A program made the translations under genes and the position numbers. The notes below the pieces were generated by a model that was given only the letters and a program-made list of their open reading frames with translations, had not been told where the DNA came from and ran no database searches. From assembly GCA_026545765.1 (NCBI GenBank), contig CM048841.1, positions 1,702,512-1,766,511 on the forward strand: DNA of 64,000 nt. The letters are read 5' to 3'. Source of the DNA: Plantago major. Its lineage: Eukaryota > Streptophyta > Magnoliopsida > Lamiales > Plantaginaceae. This document shows, one piece after another, positions 11,112 to 24,019 of the stretch. Every line of letters begins with the position of its first letter. Position 1 is the stretch's first letter.

Positions 11112-11973
11112 TCATTTCGGAGCGGTTTTTATTTGATTTCTGATGTCGCATGTAGGAGTCGGTGATTTGGATCTCAGTTGATTGATTCGAATTTTATAAT
11201 GAGAAAAAAGCTTAAATCCTCCAGGTAAACCGATCTACTAGACAGATAAAAAGTAACGACAAACATTATAGTTATGATCTACAATCTATAATGATTTGTT
11301 AAAAACATTAATTTCTTTATAAACTAAATTGCTAATAACAACATATTGCGCGTTACTTAAAATTGATCAATGTTATTTTAACAACATCCCCCGGTTTATA
11401 CTTAAAGCTCCGTACAACAATTTCGTACAACCACCGATCAAAATTAGATAATTGGAGGAAGTATCTTTTAATTCACACTGGTTCATTTTTATGTCTTTCA
11501 TTGATTGGGACTTGACACCACTCAACGCATTTTAAAATCTAATGCGTGATATTTGAAGATTGTCTTCCAATTTTGAGAGCTAAAAGATGCAAATAATCGG
11601 CAAATCTCCTAACTCGTTTTGCTAGTTTGGTTTTTCGGCTAGACGTAGTTCCCCACTCCCTTTTCATGTAACAATTAGGACCATGAGTAAGGTGTATTAA
11701 TTGTAATGTGGCACCGTTGACTTTTAATAGGGATGTAGTCCGCCTCACATAAACACTGTTTAATACTACAGTTTAAAGATATACAGTAATTGTTTGTTTG
11801 GCCAAAATGAGAATAATTGGGTGTGTTTCTGTACAACAAAGTCTTTTTATTGATTTACAGTAAAAGAATTCACAGTGAATCCAAACTAATGGATCATTAT
11901 ACAAGCAGTACAAACAGATTTGGCTAATGAGTTATTAGCTAGCTAAGCTTGCCTAAGATATCTATCTATCTAT
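11112..11973. other. Intergenic region between the DUF3537 and O-fucosyltransferase genes
   Basis: It lies between the 5' side of the DUF3537 gene and the 3' side of the O-fucosyltransferase gene, both on the minus strand. It should hold the promoter of the former and the 3' UTR of the latter. No clear TATA box or repeat is recognised, apart from the (TATC)n tract that starts the next gene's 3' end at about 11960. Confidence 0.6.
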
Positions 11974-11979
11974 CTATCT
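11962..11979. repeat. (TATC)n microsatellite running into the stop codon
   Basis: On the minus strand the O-fucosyltransferase ends GATAGAAGA then TAG, and the stop codon at 11976-11974 is the first unit of a (TAGA)n tract. Changes in repeat number lie downstream of the stop and should not alter the protein. Confidence 0.85.
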
Positions 11980-14704
11980 TCTATCCTTTCCTTTGCACAT
12001 GCACTCAGGCACAGGGTAGGCCAAAACATCCCTATCCCACTTCCTATCCCTCATCTCAGGTTGCCCTTTTGAATGCTTATGCAGCTTCTGCATGCTCCAG
12101 CTCAGGTCTTCCTCCGATATCGATTCATATTCAAACAACGGCAGCATCATTCGCTTGTTCGGTTTTATGTACTTCCTGTGTCCTACATACGCACGATGAC
12201 CCTACAAAACCACACCGCTTAAGTAAGCATTCAATCTTTAAATTACGAACCAGCCAAGAATGATCTCATTAAGCCTAAATACCTGCATAGCTCGCCCCAT
12301 GTTGCCTCCATGTGAAGGCAAGAACACGTCACTGCTCAACGACACAATGTAGTCAAGTGCTGCAAGAACAGAAGGTCTGTTCATGTAAGGAGTGAGCTCT
12401 CCTTCCCTTGCCAGCATAGCTTTCGTGACTATATTTGGGAAATTTTCGACTAGTTGCTGCAACGCGAGGCTACCCCCAAATGGTTCACCACCTGCTACGT
12501 ATACACGAGCGTTTCTTGGTGCTCCCAAGGCCTTCAGAAGTCTGTACTATCAGCAATTAGTCATTGCAAAGCCACATTCTGAATAGAGCATGATACTTAC
12601 ATAGCTACTTCAAGAGCAGTGAGTTTGGAGCATGATACTTACCTAGCTACTTCAAGAGCAGTGAGAGGACACAGTCCTGCTAGTCTTCTTGCAGACTGAG
12701 TCATGTTCACTTTATCAGTTAGGAAATCGGGATTTGAGTCGCGCTCCTTTGCAATGATATCATCATATTCTTTTCCTAAGCCGGTGGGACAGCCTGTTCT
12801 GACCCATACATCCTTTTCAACTCTAAGGTGAACGGCTATGTAAGGTCCTTCAATCCACATTCTCCTAGCTATCTGATTGCCAAGCTCTCGTATTGGACTG
12901 GAAAATCTGAGCGCGTGAAACGCTACCTGTTAAGAGAAAGTAAAAACAATATTTGATTATTTTCTATATTAGCGTTTTCGCCTTAAATAGTCCACGGAAA
13001 AGGTATTACCTTACAACGGAGTTTTTGCAGATCAGATGGCAGATTCTTCGAGAGTCTAGAATCTATGCCTTTCAGTATCAAAAGGCCTTCCTCATCTAGC
13101 TGCATTGATACAGATACAACGCGTATATCAGGACAGCAAAATGACTCATCAAATGAACTCATGAAAACAGTTTGCTTTCAGTAAAATACAAGGTCTTACT
13201 ATGTGGAGGAACCTTGTGCGCATCCATAATGGTGAGATATTAGATGGAATTTGATGCTCAACCGTCTGTTTTGACACCAAATGTGAAGACGGAAGTGATG
13301 TTACAATGCGAACATCTGGTTCTAAAGTCTTCTTAAAATGCTCCACATCAAATAGATCAGAGAATTCACTGCAAAATGAAGCATATATGTCTTGTTCATG
13401 AAATACACATCATAAAGCAATAACCAGCAATGATCACAGATTCACAGGTAGCCGAGCCATACGGAAAGATTCATATACTTCTGAATATTACACATCAAAT
13501 GTCCTGAAAATTTTCTCTGTACAGTGAAGCAGAAATGCTTTTGAAATATGTATAGACAGATATGCAAATTCATCGAAAATGCAACATACACATCATTATG
13601 CAACTAAAATCTATCATAGTTTCTAAATGATACATAATCCAGAAAAACCGAAAGCTCCTTATGCAACTGAATCTATCATAGATTTAAGATGATACATAAT
13701 CCAGAAAAAAATGAAAGCTCCATATGCAACTGAATCTGTTATAGTTTCAAACAAAAAGCTATACATATCCATTAATGATACATAATCCAGAAAAACCGAA
13801 AGCTACTTATGCAGCTGAATCATAGTTTCAGAATGGTCTCAAATGCACAAAAGAATTCACTGCAAAGTCAATCAGCACTCTAACAGTAACAGACTCACAG
13901 CTAAACAATCGAAATCTGCAGTCATAAATTTCAAATCCAACAAAGTTTACACAACGCAAACTATACCGGAAGCTCCATAAATCTATCTGAAAAGACAATA
14001 CAATAAAGTACAATATGAATATGCAAAGCGATAAAACTGCACAAAACTGAGTCTGAAATCCAGTAAGGATCGACACGATACCTTTCGTCCCCCCAAATTC
14101 GATTAACCTGAAGAACAGGCACAACCAAGGCAGCTTCAAGAATCCTTGCCATAACAACCGCATCAACAATCTGATTCCTCTGCTGATTCAATCCGCCCGA
14201 AACCACCACAACCAAGAACTTCCTCCTCTGCTTCGAAATCCAGCTCGACGCCTTTCGATACTCGAGGCCAAAATCCAAACAAGGCCTGTACCCTTCCCCT
14301 CCAGGCTGCTCCCAAAACTCCAGATTGCCATTCTCGTTCACTTTATGCAGAGGCAACGGCATCAGTACACTTCTGGAATCGTCGTAATCCCGATTGCTCT
14401 CGAAAATCGAAGCGAACGAGGAGACAGGGATTTGGGGAAATGGAGATGAATTAGAAGAAACAGAGCATTGATCGGATGGATGAGAAATTGGGTAGAGAGT
14501 GAGAAATGAGAAGCCTAAGAAAGTGAAGAGGATGAAGATGAACAGGAAGAAGAGAGAAATTGTGTTTCTTGAGGTTTTATTTGGGTTCGAAAATGGCGAA
14601 ATTGCGAGTAGATGAGAGAAGAATGTTGGGTTGAGAGTGAAAAAGGTGTTCTTGGAGCTTTTGGGAGTTCTAGCCATGGTGCGAGGTGAATGCTTCGGTT
14701 TCAT
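11974..14704 (-). CDS. O-fucosyltransferase family protein (type II membrane, Golgi-type)
   Basis: Six exons join in frame: 14704-14082, 13368-13200, 13099-13010, 12926-12643, 12541-12283 and 12201-11974, giving about 550 residues. An N-terminal cytosolic tail is followed by a single membrane anchor near residues 49-72 and then the plant O-fucosyltransferase (DUF246, GDP-fucose) domain. Visible family blocks are SGGLNQQRNQIVDAVV, NRIWGDESEFSDLFD spanning the exon 1/2 junction, IAVHLRVEKDVW, VYVAGGEPFGG, FLPSHGGNMGRAMQ and GHRAYVGHRKYIKP. The last is characteristic of the C-terminal region. Two starts are possible: 14704 (MKPKHSPRT) or 14677 (MARTPKSS), the latter in better context (ACCATGGC). 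An in-frame Ser-rich stretch encoded by (GAA)n lies upstream and is treated as 5' UTR. Members act on cell-wall or glycoprotein substrates in the Golgi; the acceptor cannot be told here. Confidence 0.9.
12587..12670. repeat. 42-bp tandem duplication of the exon 4 end and its splice donor
   Basis: CATGATACTTACxTAGCTAC and the following CTTCAAGAGCAGTGAG occur at 12589 and again at 12631. The higher copy is the authentic end of exon 4 of the O-fucosyltransferase (minus strand, GCTAG|GTAAGT). The lower copy lies in intron 4 and keeps a second donor-like site (GCTAT|GTAAGT). Confidence 0.9.
13595..13830. repeat. Degenerate tandem repeat of about 65 bp in intron 1 of the O-fucosyltransferase
   Basis: The words ATGATACATAATCCAGAAAA, GAAAGCTCC and TATGCAACTGAATC recur in the same order about four times, with spacing of about 60-85 bp. 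Copies differ by substitutions and small insertions. Confidence 0.75.
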
Positions 14705-15751
14705 TTTTTGGTTTCTCTGATTCTTCTGGTTTTGTGGGTTTGATGAAGAAGAAGAAGAAGAAGAAGAAGAAGAAGAAGATGATGAAGTTTTGAGGTGATC
14801 AGTTGAAGAGAAGAAGAGGGAAAGTAACGGAATCAGCTGCTGGCGGTTGAGGAGGAGAAGACGACGAAAATATATTCGGGGTATATTTGTAATTGCATAC
14901 CTAACTTCCGGTTTCATATGTTTCGGATTCTTAAAAATGAGATACGTTTCGGAGATGTTTAAATACTTTTCGAAACTTGTTTTTTTATATTCTAACTACG
15001 GAGAATATTTGTCCAATTTATATAATCTATGACACGAGTCGACATAATTGAACAAGACATGTCACTTTACAATAAAAAATTATGTTGAACAAAACGTAAA
15101 TACAATAAACATTCTCCAATGTCAAATAGTTAAAATGTTATTAAAAAATTCAAAACTTGTTCACCAAATATTAAAAAATTAAAAATTAAACATCATGACA
15201 ACCCAAGAAGCTCCATGGGAGGCCATTAACGTCCAAATGACAGGTTATATGGACGTCCATGGAAGCTCCACCAGGGAGTTTCCACCCGCCATGGATGGAT
15301 GGAAGTTATAGTACAACTTCCATGACATAAGCTCAATTTATTTTTTCTTTTAAACTTCTTTTTGAATATAATTTTCATAATTTGGATTTTTGAAAATTAT
15401 ATTGAAAGGACGGGTTAGTCATAATTTTTTCTAAAAATGTGATTTTAATTGAGATTCACTAAAATTATTTTATTTACAATTTACCCCCACAATTTTTTAA
15501 ATTGCAAAGTGAAACGTATCGTGTAATTAACCCGTCTATGTATTAAATGGGTACGATATTTGGACAACATTGCATTATAAGGTAGCAAATTTAGACTGTA
15601 AGTCCGTAGTAACTAAATGTACCAAAACCGAAGTGTCCTTTAGCAAGAAAATAAGTAAATGACTTTATCTGCAAATTTAGGAATTCTAATCGGGTCCCTT
15701 CGTGCGTAGAAAGACGAAACTCTTGACTGTGAAGTGAGAAACTCGTCTTCA
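14705..15751. other. Bidirectional promoter region between two divergent genes
   Basis: The O-fucosyltransferase (minus) and aspartyl aminopeptidase (plus) genes diverge from this 1.05-kb spacer. It holds the (GAA)n tract at about 14742-14780, an AT-rich middle, and a short GC-richer patch at about 15190-15310 with repeated TCCATGG words. No other gene is seen. Confidence 0.65.
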
Positions 15752-18700
15752 ATGGAAAACCCAGTTGCCGTCGATCTCGTCGAGTTCTTGAATGCTTCGC
15801 CTACTGCTTTTCACGCCGTTGGTAATTAAATTTACACCAATTTCTTGTGAAAGATTGTGCCTTTTTGAATTTTTTTGTGCAAATTGTGAAAGATTGTGCC
15901 TTTTGTAGATTTTTGTGCGATACTGATATCCTGAATATGGGTTGATATAATCATGAGTGAATATGAACTGGGACTTTAATTATTCCAGTTTTAATTGTGA
16001 AAGATTGTACCTTTTATTTTCTGTATTTGTTGTTTTAGATGAAGTGAAGAAGAGACTGAAAAGTGAAGGGTATGAGCAAGTCTCAGAGAAGGAAGATTGG
16101 AAATTAGTAGCTGGAAAGAAATATTTCTTCACTAGGAATCACTCTACTATTGTTGCCTTTGCTATTGGTGAAAAGTAAGCACTTCTGTTTTTATTATTTT
16201 TTTTTTTTAAATCTCTGTTTGTGCTATTTTCTTTTGAATTCTTCGTTGATAATCTGATTGTTTCGTGCATAGTGGATAGACAATGGATGATCACAAGAAC
16301 TGGTTACACATTCCACATATAAGCCATTGCTTATTTATGAAAATAATGAACTCCCTCTTAGAGTAGATTAGATGCATATTTTTTGATTTAATAGCTTGTG
16401 GTTTTACATAGGGTGGAAGTATTTAGTTAACAATAAGCAGATGGATAGATAATTTTAGAGATTATACATCTGAGTGTGTTTATGAAATGTGTTATACTAG
16501 ATAGAACCAGAGCCTAGTGATCACTGGGGCATGATTCTCAATGTGTTTATTGCAATGGAATTGAGTTGTATGGTTGTTAAAATTGGAAATTGTGCTGGTT
16601 TCCTAGATGAGTTTATCGCTCAGTCACTGACACAAGTTGATTTGGCAATAGATATGTACCTGGGAATGGAATCTACATAGTTGGTGCTCACACTGATAGT
16701 CCTTGCCTAAAATTGAAGCCTGTTTCAAAGGTAAGTTATAATGTTGTGATTTCAATTAGAATGTATGCCAAGCCATTCGATTGGAAAGAAATATTGGTTG
16801 AAGTATAATTTCTTTCACTTCAGGTAACAAAAGGTGGATACTTGGAAGTCGGCGTGCAATGTTATGGTGGAGGCTTGTGGCATACATGGTTTGATCGTGA
16901 TTTGGCCATTGCTGGAAGAATTATAGTTAAGGAGCAGAAAGATGGATCTGAATCTTATTCACATCGGCTTGTCAGAATAGAGGAGCCCATTATGCGTATA
17001 CCAACTCTGGCAATTCACTTGGACAGGTGCTAATTCTTAGATTCTGCTCTAACAGTCTTATGAACTTTAAATCACAGTTCATAACATTGTTGCTTTTGTT
17101 GGATAGGGAAGTAAATGATGGTTTCAAGGTAAACAAACAGATTCACCTGGCTCCAGTATTGGCTACATCTGTTAAGGTAATCTTCATATTTGCAAATTGC
17201 AATGGCTATTTTGAACTTTATGGCCATAAATAATTAGAGGATGTTCATAGTCATGGAAACTTGACTGCGGCTTTTCATTCTCAATGTTGATCCATCCAGG
17301 ATATAGAAATATAGTTATTTCTAAGAGATTGAGAGCAGTATACATGTCATCTGTAACTTTGTTTGTGAATGTGGAGTTTGTATTCCAGTTGGATGTTTGT
17401 TTTGGCAGCAATGGGGTAAGAAAATATGTGGTAACCACTTGTTGCCCATTTGTTCAAATACTTACAGTTCCCATCAAAAGGAAAATGAAGGAGAAGTTTT
17501 ATTGTTAATCAAAGTTGACCTGAACAAAAAGCTCACAATGCCGTTTTGTGATTCGGTAAAGGTCATTTGGATCGGTAATGGGTGGTATAATTGCCAAGCA
17601 GCACCTATAGCTCGTGTATAGTGGTCAAATGCACTATCACAAACTTTCAATTTCATTTCTCGATTTAAAAAAAAAAAAAAATTCATATAGTCTTCTGTAG
17701 TTGTATTCTTTCTTTTTGCAAGTAAATTGATGAATGGCTCAGACTGTATTCCATCCATTTATTGCTTGTCTTATTCGATCCTGTATCGGTTACGCAGGCC
17801 GAGCTCAATAAATCAATTGCTGATAATGGCTCCACTGGAAGTGGATCAACTGCTGAGAAGAAAACTGATGGTAAAAGAGAAAGCCACAAGCACCATTCTC
17901 TTCTTATGCAGGTCATTTCCCTTTTATTATTGTTTTATTTTATTAAAGTTTCTCTTATGTGTGATTCTGTGAATGACTTCTTATACACTGAACTTCCGAG
18001 CATTCTTAAATTCCATTCATATGCAAATTTGTGCTTGAAATCATCTTCTTTTTGCATTCTTGATGAAGGATGCACTCTTATTTTATGGAAATCTTACATG
18101 CTATGCTCTAAAGTATGTCCAATCCTATTATAATTGTCTGTTCACATTTGTCCCTTGTTTCAGATGATTGCCACTCAGGCCGGGTGTGCAATAGATGACA
18201 TATGTGATTTTGAGTTGCAAGCTTGTGATACTCAAAAAAGTGCTATTGCCGGGGCGATGAAGGAGTTTATTTTCTCCGGAAGACTAGATAACCTCTGCAT
18301 GTCCTTTTGCTCTATGAAGGTTTGTATGGTCCTAGGACCCCATTGATTTTGTTATTTTCTGTCTAGAGTTTCATGTATAGCTATCAGCAACCAAGATGAA
18401 CTTATTATGGCGGTTCACTTCCAGGCACTGATCGATTCAACTTCCTCAGAGAACAGTCTCAAAGAAGAGACTGGTATAAGAATGGTGGCTCTGTTTGATC
18501 ATGAGGAGGTTGGTTCCGATTCAGCACAAGGAGCAGGATCTCCAGTTATGCTGGATGCTTTGTCACGTATCACTACTTCCTTCAGCTCAGATACAAAGGT
18601 AGGACCACTTAACACCTACGTGTCCATTTTTATTTTATAAAATTACTTTAACCAAGTGCGTTTAAGTTTTGAAACTTAAAATACTTTGAACAAAAGTAGC

Positions 18701-20047
18701 CTAATATGAGCCAAATTTCTGTAATGTATCTTACATAAACACCTCCTTATGGTAGAAGCCTCCTTTCTGGATTCTAAATTAAATCATTAATTTTATGTTA
18801 CTCCTACATTTTAAATTTCTTGAAGTGATGAAACTAAATCTTTTGTTATTAGGTCACTCAGCTATATTTTCCTTTAGGTCTTCCAAATGTCCTGAGTCAT
18901 CACTTTCTCCGCGAGTAATCATTTGGTTTTCGCAGTAGAGTGATTAAAACATCACCGTTGTCTACAAAAATCACGGATTAAGATTTTAATTCAACATATT
19001 GTGTGTCAACATTATTCTGATCTTAATGGTCTGACAATTGCTCCAATTTGTTGATTAAGTTGCTGCCGAAAGCAATCCAAAGAAGTTTCCTGGTATCAGC
19101 TGATATGGCTCATGCCTTGCATCCAAACTACATGGTACGCTTTTTATTTACTGATCATCACTCCCTCACATGACCTATAGTTATGTTGATTTGTTTTAAT
19201 TTTTATTTCAGGACAAACATGAAGAAAATCATCAGCCCAAGATGCACAGTGGCCTTGTCATTAAGCACAATGCCAATCAAAGATATGCAACAAATGCAGT
19301 AACTTCCTTCTTATTCAGGGAGATAGCAAACAAACACAAACTTCCTGTTCAGGTCACCATTTGATCTTTACCTGTTTATGGAGTTGTTAAGTGGGCTGTT
19401 ATTGGTGCTGTCTGTGTTAATTGGACTGTCAACAGTAACTGCCTCCCTCTTGTGCTTTTCTATTTGACTACTCCCTCCGTCCCAGTAACAATGTGTCATT
19501 TGATTCTTTTACGGTTTTTGAAATCTAATAAAGGGTATTGCAGGTGGGGTAAGTTGTAGTAAAAATAAAGGATGTGTGTGGAAAACTATCATTAATAGTA
19601 AAAAAAAATGATGGAAGTGTGGTAAAGTTGTAAATAAGTTTTATTTATGAGGGTGATTATGTTTCCAAAATGGAATGTTTTGAAATGACATGTTTCCAAT
19701 GGTACACCTGAAATTGCACATTATTAGCGGGATTTTGTGGTCTGACTAGTCTTTAGAATTCTCAAGTGCTTTTCAGATATCTGGTTGATTCATTTATACT
19801 TGCTGTACTAAATGTGTTATTGCAGGATTTTGTGGTTCGTAATGATATGCTTTGTGGTTCGACCATTGGTCCTATTTTGGCAAGTGGTGTTGGCATTCGC
19901 ACAGTGGATGTTGGAGCTCCTCAATTGTCTATGCATAGCATCAGAGAGATGTGTGCAGTTGACGACGTGAAGCATTCTTATGAACACTTCAAGGCCTTCT
20001 TCCAAGAGTTCTCTCATCTTGATGCAAAACTTATCGTAGACATCTAG
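15752..20047 (+). CDS. DNPEP-like: Aspartyl aminopeptidase, peptidase family M18
   Basis: Eleven exons join in frame: 15752-15821, 16039-16174, 16652-16730, 16824-17026, 17107-17176, 17798-17911, 18164-18319, 18425-18598, 19060-19134, 19212-19352 and 19826-20047. They give 479 residues, the usual length of the family. The protein starts [20 protein letters not shown]. Residues matching conserved M18 metal-binding or catalytic sites are His82 and Asp84 ([10 protein letters not shown]), Asp246 ([11 protein letters not shown]), Glu303/Glu304 (FDHEEVGS), Asp349 (SADMAHA) and His443 (LSMHS). The enzyme is a cytosolic dodecameric dinuclear-zinc exopeptidase that removes N-terminal Asp or Glu. Intron 10 carries a Stowaway-like MITE. 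The last 43 bp of coding sequence and the 3' UTR are duplicated at 25229 onward. Confidence 0.95.
19471..19712. mobile_element. Stowaway-like MITE in intron 10 of the aminopeptidase
   Basis: The left end CTCCCTCCGTCCCAGTAACA follows TA at 19469-19470 and continues into ATGTGTCATTT. The opposite end has AAATGACATGTTTCCAATGG, a decayed complement. The right boundary is approximate because the terminal GGGACGGAGGGAG is eroded. Confidence 0.65.
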
Positions 20048-21019
20048 TTTTGAAGAAGTTGATGGATCCTTGGCTCTCTTTAAAATTAACGTTTCGATTA
20101 GGCTCTCTTTAAAATTAACGCTTCCATTTATTTTCTTTTGGGTGTAAGAAGGTATCATTCATAGTTCAATGACTGGTTATCTTTCCGAACCTTGATGTTG
20201 TTACTCGAATAAAGTTATGATTAGTTTTGATTCAATCACGGGCCACAGTATTTTGTTTTCCTTGTTTAACTGATGAACTTGCAACTCAAACTTGATAGTA
20301 AAACAGACTTTCTTTCAAGTTAACAAAAATCCGATTCACGCCATGAATATATACAGCTATGAGAATCTCAGGATAAGAATTCATTTGGAGGACTTAAGAA
20401 GAAAGATCTTGGCATTTTAACTTGCATTTCATGAAGGAAATTACACCTCCCATTGTGGTTCACTCTAACAGCTACTGTCGAGAACTATTTTATTAAAATA
20501 AATCACTTGAGCATGAAAACAAGTCATGTAAAAACTGGTTTTACCAGCCTCTCCAACAAAAATGCCACAAATTTGTCATTTGTAATCTAACAATGAATCA
20601 TAACACAATGACCAAAGGGCCAGAGATTGCAGTGTTTATTGTTTAGTCAGGAAAGAACGGCATGCTTTGTCAGGAGAGCGTCTTCAGGACCTCTGACGTG
20701 ACCTCTTTTGGTGGTTTCTCTGCCGGAAGGTTGGCAACAATGCCTTTCTTGCTATAATAGTCAATAACCTGCACATTTGGGATATTTGTGAGATTCGAGT
20801 CTATTAGAAGCTAATGTAATAGCAACTGCAGCGTACGCCATGCTTCACAGGTGTGCTGATAAAGTTCAATGAACTCGGAGATAGTGATGAAAAGATGTAC
20901 ATTGCAAGAGGATTCACAGATGATAAAGGACAAATTAAATAAAGAGTCATTAGCTCAAACAGTGATTCAAAGCCACCATTATGTACTCAGATTGCAGGAT
21001 GATATAACACAGATAGAGT
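20005..21019. repeat. Direct duplication, left copy (A)
   Basis: These 1015 bp match 25229-26268 almost exactly. They contain the last 43 bp of the aminopeptidase coding sequence, its 3' UTR, the convergent 3' end and last exon of the adenylate kinase gene, and the first part of that gene's last intron. Differences seen are five small ones: TATCG/TATTG near 20035, one fewer copy of a 28-bp tandem unit near 20074, TTCAATC/TTACATC, ATATATAC/ATATCTAC, and a short indel near 20935. Sequence identity stops at GATAGAGT (21012-21019). Confidence 0.95.
20670..20768 (-). pseudogene. Orphan last exon of adenylate kinase (duplicated fragment)
   Basis: It is a copy of the final adenylate kinase exon (real one at 26021-25923), encoding VIDYYSKKGIVANLPAEKPP and the rest to a TGA. 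The acceptor site is kept, but the remaining five exons are absent because the copied segment ends in the adjoining intron at 21019. It cannot make a kinase on its own. It lies downstream of, and antisense to, the aminopeptidase transcript. Confidence 0.93.
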
Positions 21020-21926
21020 TGTAATTATTTTACTAGTACTATGTCACGTTATAATAGATCATGTGGAAGTGGATGATCGATCATGTACAAGTACTAATTT
21101 AATTTTTTTTTTTAATCAGCAAGTACTAATTTAATTGAAAATGCCAAGTATCAATTGGGTTTATCCCTTACTAAATGTCCACATTACAATTAGTAGTCCA
21201 GTATAAATAATTAAAATGGGCCTCAAATCAACACAAATCTGATTTTACCCTAATTTTCTCTATTTTATCATCTTTTCTCATGATTATGATTTTTAAAATT
21301 TAATCTACAATTGCGTACTTCCAAATGCTATCTTTTTCAATGTTAAAATTTGAAGGGTAATGCCATGTTAGAACAAAACTGTATTTTTCGGTCTTGTTGA
21401 TCATTACTTTAGAGGGTCTAATGTATATAAGGCAAACTCGTAGGGGTGTGCTTGTAATCGGGGCAGACCTCGGACACCCCTAAAATTTGAAGGAAAAGGA
21501 AAAAAATCATAAATTATGTAAATTTCGAATTTCGCCCCCAAACGCTCAAAATAACCTAATAATTTGACCATTTGAATTTCAAATTCTAGGTTCCCAGCAT
21601 GTAATTCAGCCTGATTACACGATCTGTTGTGTTTCCACCCAAATATAAGCAACCCACGACTATTTCTATATATATTTAAATTGTACTGTTAGTGGTGATC
21701 ATTAGTATCAAGCGCCAAGAATTAGTGTACCGTACTATATATATTCTGCAATCTTCTCAAATCAATTCCCATTTCAACTCTCTTTTCCTTTCTTAATCCT
21801 CCTATTTTGCTTCTTTAATATCAACTCACACTTCACTTATTTCAGTGTCAGCAAGCATTGTTCGTTTATTCAATTCTTTTGCACGCAAGTTTTTAAGTAG
21901 ACAAGAAGATCCGAAGCTAGACAAAA

Positions 21927-24019
21927 ATGACAATGAATATCATCTCTCAGAAGCCACAAGCCAAGCACACAGCCAAGGTACTTTTTTTTTGTTCCCTTAT
22001 GTTTCAAGATTATTGGACTGTTTGGCGTAGAATTGTCACTATTCATGAGTTTTCATCTTTGCCAGTCACTATTACGCTCATATTGAGTTCATATTCATTT
22101 AAATCGGATCAGTTAAAGTCTTATGCCAAACTGTACGTCCATATAACTGTTTTCCACTTTGGAAATGTGTGTGTTGTGTGAAGATGATAAATTGGATTTT
22201 GATGAATCTTTTACAGCTGAGGAGGATCAAGAATGCACGTGAAAAAAAGATTGGTCTGGTAAAGAAGAGGCTAATGGATTTTGTCAGTATTTTCTTCTTC
22301 TTTCTTTCGCTTTTACTATTGTCTGTTACTGGTTTTTACAGTGATTGTTGCTTGCTTCTACAAGAATAGATGCTTGTAAAAACTGAGTTGCTACTAATAG
22401 AGAAGAACTATAATTCGCGCAAGTATGTGCAGGAACAATCATATGATCATGCCAGCAGCTATCTTGCTAATGATGTGCAGGACATGCCTGGAAATGCGAT
22501 TGTGCCCATCATACCGTGAGTAGTGATGCTAAATTTAAATTTCCCAAGTAGGGTGAATGTGTTCGTTCAATGTGTTTTTGTAGTGATTGATAATTCTTAT
22601 TTCTTCAATTGATGTCTATAGTGAACCTAATAGTTCTAGTGGTGTAATGAGATCTGCAATGGGCGTGGTTCAAGAGACTCGAGAAAATTTACAGTTATGT
22701 TTCCCGAGTTTTTCTAAGCGCATGCTCAAATCTCATGTCACTGGTGGATTCTGGTTGGTGAGTAAATCATAAATTTGTACTTGATTTTCGGTAATGAATG
22801 GTTTGTGTAACAAATGTTCTTTAATCACAGGGTTTGCCAAGGCAATTTTGCAAGCAACATTTGCCATCTAGCGATTCCTATTTTGTTCTGGTGGATGAGG
22901 ATGGGAAAGAATATGATGTGAAGTACTTGGCCAATAAAAATGGACTGAGTGGAGGATGGAGAGGTTTTGCGATTGATCATAAATTGTCGGATGGTGATGC
23001 CGTGGTCTTTCAACTTATCGAGCCTTTAAAGCTTAAGGTTAATCCAATCCTATGTGTGTTTTACACAACTCTTGCATTGGTTCATGTATATACTGTAGAC
23101 CATGTCCACGACTAGAGAAAAATCTATTTAAACGCTTTTCGCCTGTGATCCGAAAAGTCTATAGGCTCAGACCTGGTCTATGGAAGCATATTCTATTTTG
23201 TTTATCCTAACTGTTGATGTTTGTGCTTCTTAGGTGTATATTACCAGGGGAAGCCAATCTACAGAGTTGGATGGGGCTTCTGGCCTTTTGCATTTGAAGT
23301 TAGATGTCGGTGCGAAGCCTATGGATACAGGTAAAAATTCCAATCTTTCGGCTCTAGCTAGCATGATAATAATCGAATTCCTGTATTAATTGTGGTATTT
23401 TTAATGAATAGAGGAACCGAGGATCCCAGCAAGAGATGTTGATTCTGGTGCTGGAACGGACATTTGGTTCTCAGAATACAATTTAGAATTTAAAGACGTC
23501 AAATCATTTGAAAATTTTGAGGTTCACGTGGATGGGATAGTTCTCGACTCTGAAATCCCGTTACATGTAAGACAGAGGTATTATGAGCTTTGCTCCAGCC
23601 AGAATATGTTTCTACACGAAAATGTCACGGGGGGTTTCAACATTAAGTTGGTAATCGGGATGATATCAGAAACCATCAACATTGCTGATGCGGTCAGACT
23701 AGTGAAATCTACTACATCTGCCAGTCATATGATAGGCTGGGATAGAACTCTAAAGGCTTTTGAAGAGCTGGGCATGGCGGTGGGGTTTCTACGTGCTAGG
23801 ATACATAAGCTGATAAGCCTTGGTAGAGAATCTAAAGCTGTGATTGAGTCAAAGAAACGTGAAAGAGCTGAAGCAGAGAATGAGATGACATGTCTCAAGA
23901 AGAAACTTCGTAATGCCAGAGCAGCGGCAGGAAAGATAAGTGTGGAGATTGATGCTTTTGTGGCGAAGGATGAAGATCACGATCGTATGCTCAAGGAGAT
24001 CGCTTGTGCTTCGTGGTGA
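21927..24019 (+). CDS. B3 domain-containing transcription factor with C-terminal coiled coil
   Basis: Seven exons join in frame: 21927-21977, 22217-22282, 22370-22515, 22622-22757, 22831-23037, 23234-23330 and 23412-24019, about 436 residues. The B3 DNA-binding domain covers about residues 110-205 (FSKRMLKSHVTGGFWLGLP, YFVLVDEDGKEYDVKYLA, GWRGFAIDHKLSDGDAVVFQ). A C-terminal region ends in a charged coiled coil (ESKKRERAEAENEMTCLKKK). This layout resembles the plant group named after Os01g0234100/At3g19184. The start at 21927 (MTMNIISQKP) is my choice: it is the first ATG in the frame that reads through exon 2, but the N-terminus is not conserved enough to be sure. It is a nuclear DNA-binding protein by family; the target is unknown. 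The 5' part recurs at 60431 as a truncated copy, so this is the only complete copy in the window. Confidence 0.82.

Noticed and set aside
21845-21976. Alternative N-terminal frame of the B3 gene starting at a GTG
   Set aside because: Read across the exon 1/2 junction it hits a stop within ten codons, while the frame from 21927 reads through to the B3 domain.
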